Assembly (NCBI GenBank): GCA_005223035.1
Contig: NJBK01000016.1
Span: forward strand, 1 to 54,415
Length of the DNA stretch: 54,415 nt
Reading direction: 5' to 3'
From: Chloroflexi bacterium B3_Chlor
GTDB lineage: Bacteria; Chloroflexota; Anaerolineae; UBA7937; B3-Chlor
Shown: piece after piece, positions 51,756 through 54,415 of the stretch
Position numbering within the stretch: position 1 is the stretch's first letter
Layout of the letters: each line of letters begins with the position of its first letter
The notes under the pieces: model-generated
Told to the model about the DNA's origin: nothing
Database searches by the model: none
Seen by the model: the letters and a program-made list of their open reading frames with translations, nothing else
Position numbers and translations under genes: made by a program

Positions 51756-51976
51756 TTGGTTCCTCCCTTCTCAGCAGTTGTTCATTCTTCTCACTCTTTG
51801 CCGAAGTTGCTCCTTGTCACTCTTTGGCTACCACCTCCCTTCTCTGCTCTGTCGTCGAGAGTTCGACACCAGACGCTGTAAGCAACATGTCACCAACCCG
51901 GCGTGGTTCTGTCTCTATTGCGGCTGATATCTTGGCTGCTCTATGTGCTCATCTCCCTTCTCGACACGCCTGTGCG

Positions 51977-52864
51977 TCACTTTAGGGCCCCCAACGTGAG
52001 ACCGGCTACGATATAGCGCTGAAACAGAATGGTAAAGACAAACACGGGCACAATAGCCAGAAGTAGCATGGCCGAGATATCCCACCACAGGGCAGCGCTG
52101 CCGTGGGTCAGGCCAGCAACCAGCGTAGGAAAGGTCCGGGCTCCCCTAAAGGTGAGCGTGATAGCGAAGAGCAGCTCATTCCAGGAAAAGATGGTGCAGA
52201 ATGCGCTAGTCGCCGCGATGCCGGGCAAGGAGAGCGGCAGAACGATCCTTCGGAACGCCTGGAAGTGCGAACAACCGTCAATCCGGGCGCTCTCCTCCAG
52301 TTCCCTAGGGATCCCGCGGAAGAAGCCGCGCATAATCCAAACAACGAAAGGCAGGTTCGCCACCGTATGCGCGATGATCAGACCATGCCAGGTATCTATC
52401 AAATGTAGTCGGGAGTACAGAATGAAATAGGGAATGACCAGGACGATAGGAGGCAACATGCGCTGAGAGAGGATGAAGAATGCGATGTCTCGATTGCCCC
52501 AGCGTCTGAATTCAAAACGAGCCAGACCATACGCGGCCAGCGAACCCAAAGTAACGGAGACGACAGTACTGCCAATAGCAATGATGACGCTGTTGCGCAG
52601 TGTATTAAGGATGGTAGTGGGATCGTGTGTGCCTCGCTGAGTAGGGTCCTCGATCAAGCCGACGTCTCTCCAGGCAAACAGAGTCGGCTCAAACTGAACA
52701 TAGGGCAGGTACTTGGGCGGATAGGTGAATGCGTCTCGCGGAAATTTGAACGCGGTAACGAAAGTCCAATAGATGGGGAAAACCATCACCACCGTTATAC
52801 TGATCAATACGATGTAGATCAGTACATTCCCTAGCCGTCGCCGGGTTCGTGTTGAAGCCAGCAT
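51977..52864 (-). CDS. ABC sugar permease, MalG type
   Basis: 295 aa, GGAGG before the ATG. Six TM helices. The 'EAA' loop reads 'ELEESARIDGCSHFQAFRRIVLPLSLPGI', typical of CUT1 inner-membrane subunits (signature E-x-A-x-x-D-G-x8-I-x-L-P). C-terminal 'QRYIVAGLTLGALK' is MalG-like. It lies 10 bp after the MalF-type gene. Imports sugar with its partner. Confidence 0.94.
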   Translation of the reverse strand: MLASTRTRRRLGNVLIYIVLISITVVMVFPIYWTFVTAFKFPRDAFTYPPKYLPYVQFEPTLFAWRDVGLIEDPTQRGTHDPTTILNTLRNSVIIAIGSTVVSVTLGSLAAYGLARFEFRRWGNRDIAFFILSQRMLPPIVLVIPYFILYSRLHLIDTWHGLIIAHTVANLPFVVWIMRGFFRGIPRELEESARIDGCSHFQAFRRIVLPLSLPGIAATSAFCTIFSWNELLFAITLTFRGARTFPTLVAGLTHGSAALWWDISAMLLLAIVPVFVFTILFQRYIVAGLTLGALK

Positions 52865-52874
52865 AACTTCCCTC

Positions 52875-53804
52875 CTATTCCATCTCCACCTCAGTGGGGA
52901 GAACGCGCGTCAGAATGATGAACACAATTATGGACAGGATCAGGAGCACGTAGGCGATGGCCGCGCCATATCCCAGTCGAAACTGGGTCAGGCTGACCAG
53001 CTTTGCATACATGGTGGAGGTCTCAGTGGATATGCCAGGCCCACCCGCCGTCATAACATAGATGATGTCAAAGATCTTAATCGCCTCCACCATCCGCAGA
53101 AGGAAGACGATAGACAGGATAGGCCGTATCATTGGTAGGGTCAAGTAGTAAAGACTCTGGAGACTTGAGGCTCCATCCACCTTAGCTGCCTCGAAAGGCT
53201 CTCTGGGCAGGGACTGCAAGCCGGCCAAGAGGATGATGAAGGCAAAGGGTGTCCATTGCCAAATGTCGGTGATGATGACCGACATCAACGACGTGCTACC
53301 ATCGGAAAGCCACGTTCCCATGGGCAGATGGAGGACCCGTAGGATGTGATTGATCGGGCCGTTGGTCACGTGGTAGAGCATCCGCCAAATATAGCCCACA
53401 GCGACCGGCGTGGCCATCATAGGCAGCACGAGAAGTACACGAAAGACAGTTTGACCCCGGATCTCGCGATTGAGGAGAAGAGCTAGACCAAACCCGAAGA
53501 CAATCTCAAGAGTGACGGCCACTACTGCAAAGATCATCGTGTTGAGCAAGGTGCGCCAGAAGCGGTCATCTCCCATGAGTTCCGCGTAGTTGGCCAGTGC
53601 GGCGAAACTCATGGGCCGTTGTGCGGCTACGTCCCAGTTGAGGAAAGACAACCCGAAAGAGAAGATCAAGGGAAAGATTCCGATGAGAAGCAGATATAGG
53701 AGTGTGGGGACAACAAAGTAGTACTTGGCGCGCCGCTCCGAGAAGACCCTGCCCAGCCACGCGCTGAATGATGCCCCCCGTATTTGCAATGCGCTAGTGC
53801 TCAC
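52875..53804 (-). CDS. ABC sugar permease, MalF type
   Basis: 309 aa, GTG start after GAGGAGGAGATTGA. Six or more TM helices; EAA loop 'EPFEAAKVDGASSLQSLYYL' followed by 'TLPMIRPIL'. N-terminal 'ERRAKYYFVVPTLLYLLLIG' is family-typical. Partner of the MalG-type permease, 10 bp apart. Confidence 0.94.
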   Translation of the reverse strand: MSTSALQIRGASFSAWLGRVFSERRAKYYFVVPTLLYLLLIGIFPLIFSFGLSFLNWDVAAQRPMSFAALANYAELMGDDRFWRTLLNTMIFAVVAVTLEIVFGFGLALLLNREIRGQTVFRVLLVLPMMATPVAVGYIWRMLYHVTNGPINHILRVLHLPMGTWLSDGSTSLMSVIITDIWQWTPFAFIILLAGLQSLPREPFEAAKVDGASSLQSLYYLTLPMIRPILSIVFLLRMVEAIKIFDIIYVMTAGGPGISTETSTMYAKLVSLTQFRLGYGAAIAYVLLILSIIVFIILTRVLPTEVEME

Positions 53805-53913
53805 TCAATCTCCTCCTCACTCAACCAGCTCATCAAAGTCCCGTATCATCGGTTCCCTGTCGCTCTCGGGGCTGTGAGCCGGGCACAAGAACTCGGCCAA
53901 ATGCGATCCTGGA

Positions 53914-54415
53914 TTACAGTATGGCCTCCTCCGTCTTGGCGTCGAAGAGGTGCATGTTGTCGATGTTCAGGGCTATCTCTAGCTCCTGCCCTACCCCGGC
54001 ACTGCTGCGCGGGTCCACGCGCGCGACGAAGTCCTCGCCGTCAACCACCAGGTAGAGGTACTTCTCCGAACCCATGGGCTCTATCACGTCCACGTTAGCC
54101 ACCAGAGGCGCCGCTGACACATCAACTGGTGCGAACTTCCGGTCATGGATGTCCTCCGGCCTGATGCCGAAAACCACATCCTTGCCCAGATGCTCAGTCA
54201 GCCCAGGTGTCTTGGCCTGGGGCACCTTTACCTGGAAAGCGTCGGTCTGGACGTACATGTCCTCGTTGCTGGGGGCCAACTTGGCGTCGACGAAGTTCAT
54301 GGCCGGACTGCCGATGAACCCGGCCACGAAGATGTTCGCCGGATGATCGTACAGGTTCTGGGGCGTATCCACTTGCAGGAGGACACCGTCCTTCTGAACA
54401 GCGATCCTCTCGCCC
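53914..54415 (-). CDS. ABC transporter ATPase C-terminal part (UgpC/MsmK-like), cut by window edge
   Basis: About 166 residues up to the right edge. Reads in frame from G-E-R-I-A-V-Q-K-D-G, 'TPQNLYDHPANIFVAGFIGS' and 'PAMNFVDAKL', then a TOBE/OB-type regulatory end ('VVFGIRPEDIHDRKFAP', 'ALNIDNMHLFDAKTEEAIL'). This is the C-terminus of a CUT1 sugar ABC ATPase of UgpC/MsmK/MalK type; the nucleotide-binding Walker part lies outside. First visible gene of the sugar-acid operon. Confidence 0.9.
   Translation of the reverse strand, partial: GERIAVQKDGVLLQVDTPQNLYDHPANIFVAGFIGSPAMNFVDAKLAPSNEDMYVQTDAFQVKVPQAKTPGLTEHLGKDVVFGIRPEDIHDRKFAPVDVSAAPLVANVDVIEPMGSEKYLYLVVDGEDFVARVDPRSSAGVGQELEIALNIDNMHLFDAKTEEAIL

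Noticed and set aside
1..54415. CRISPR array, tRNA, rRNA or insertion sequence
   Set aside because: No regularly spaced repeats, cloverleaf-like segments, rRNA sequence or transposase gene were recognised in the window.

Overview
The window looks like a chromosomal segment of an uncultured-type bacterium, most likely Chloroflexota (Anaerolineae-like). This is inferred from the lipoprotein linker of the sugar-binding protein, the Pro/Thr-rich linker in the PPIase, the PIN-TRAM/gltX/cysS gene order and the dispersed non-coding repeats; no rRNA gene is present to confirm it. Housekeeping genes (rpsF, rpsR, cysS, gltX, pyrG, parA, parB) show it is not a plasmid or phage. Several promoters match TTGACA-17 bp-TATAAT or an extended -10 (TGnTATAAT), so sigma-70-type transcription is assumed.

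Layout. 1-4.9 kb: a small defence-like cluster of two HEPN-type proteins (RX4H motifs) followed by a single-chain restriction-modification enzyme with a nuclease, an N6-adenine methylase and a Type ISP-like specificity end, but no helicase. 4.9-7.4 kb: an eroded zone with a small membrane protein, a long structured non-coding stretch driven by a consensus promoter, a SnoaL-like gene, and two orphan copies of the 3' tail of a restriction-modification gene flanking that gene. 7.7-13 kb: two tandem M29 metallopeptidases, a PlsC-fold protein that has lost its catalytic motifs, and an MFS transporter. 13-22 kb: a small unknown gene, a GH5-like hydrolase, a radical SAM/cupin/MFS group, two tandem CDF metal transporters (the second with three C-terminal domains and an altered metal site), and a methyltransferase; repeats and palindromes lie between them.

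22-30 kb (minus strand): a SurA/PrsA-type PPIase, rpsF-rpsR, cysS, gltX, a frameshifted cytidylate-kinase-like gene and a PIN-TRAM membrane protein. The last operon has a consensus promoter and a roughly 300-nt leader ending in an intrinsic terminator. 30-35.6 kb: a truncated MBL-fold remnant, a two-component system, and an NfeD protease/slipin/small-protein operon. 35.8-43.3 kb: a large APC-permease/UspA/UspA/DUF389 fusion divergent from pyrG-pfkB-parA-parB.

43.7-54.4 kb (minus strand): a sugar-acid operon reading in from the right edge: ABC ATPase, two permeases, binding lipoprotein, FGGY kinase, 2-keto-3-deoxygluconate kinase, KDPG aldolase, two UroD-like methyltransferase-family proteins, and a decayed sugar-phosphate isomerase. 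Together these would import a sugar or sugar acid and funnel it through KDG and KDPG to pyruvate and a triose phosphate.
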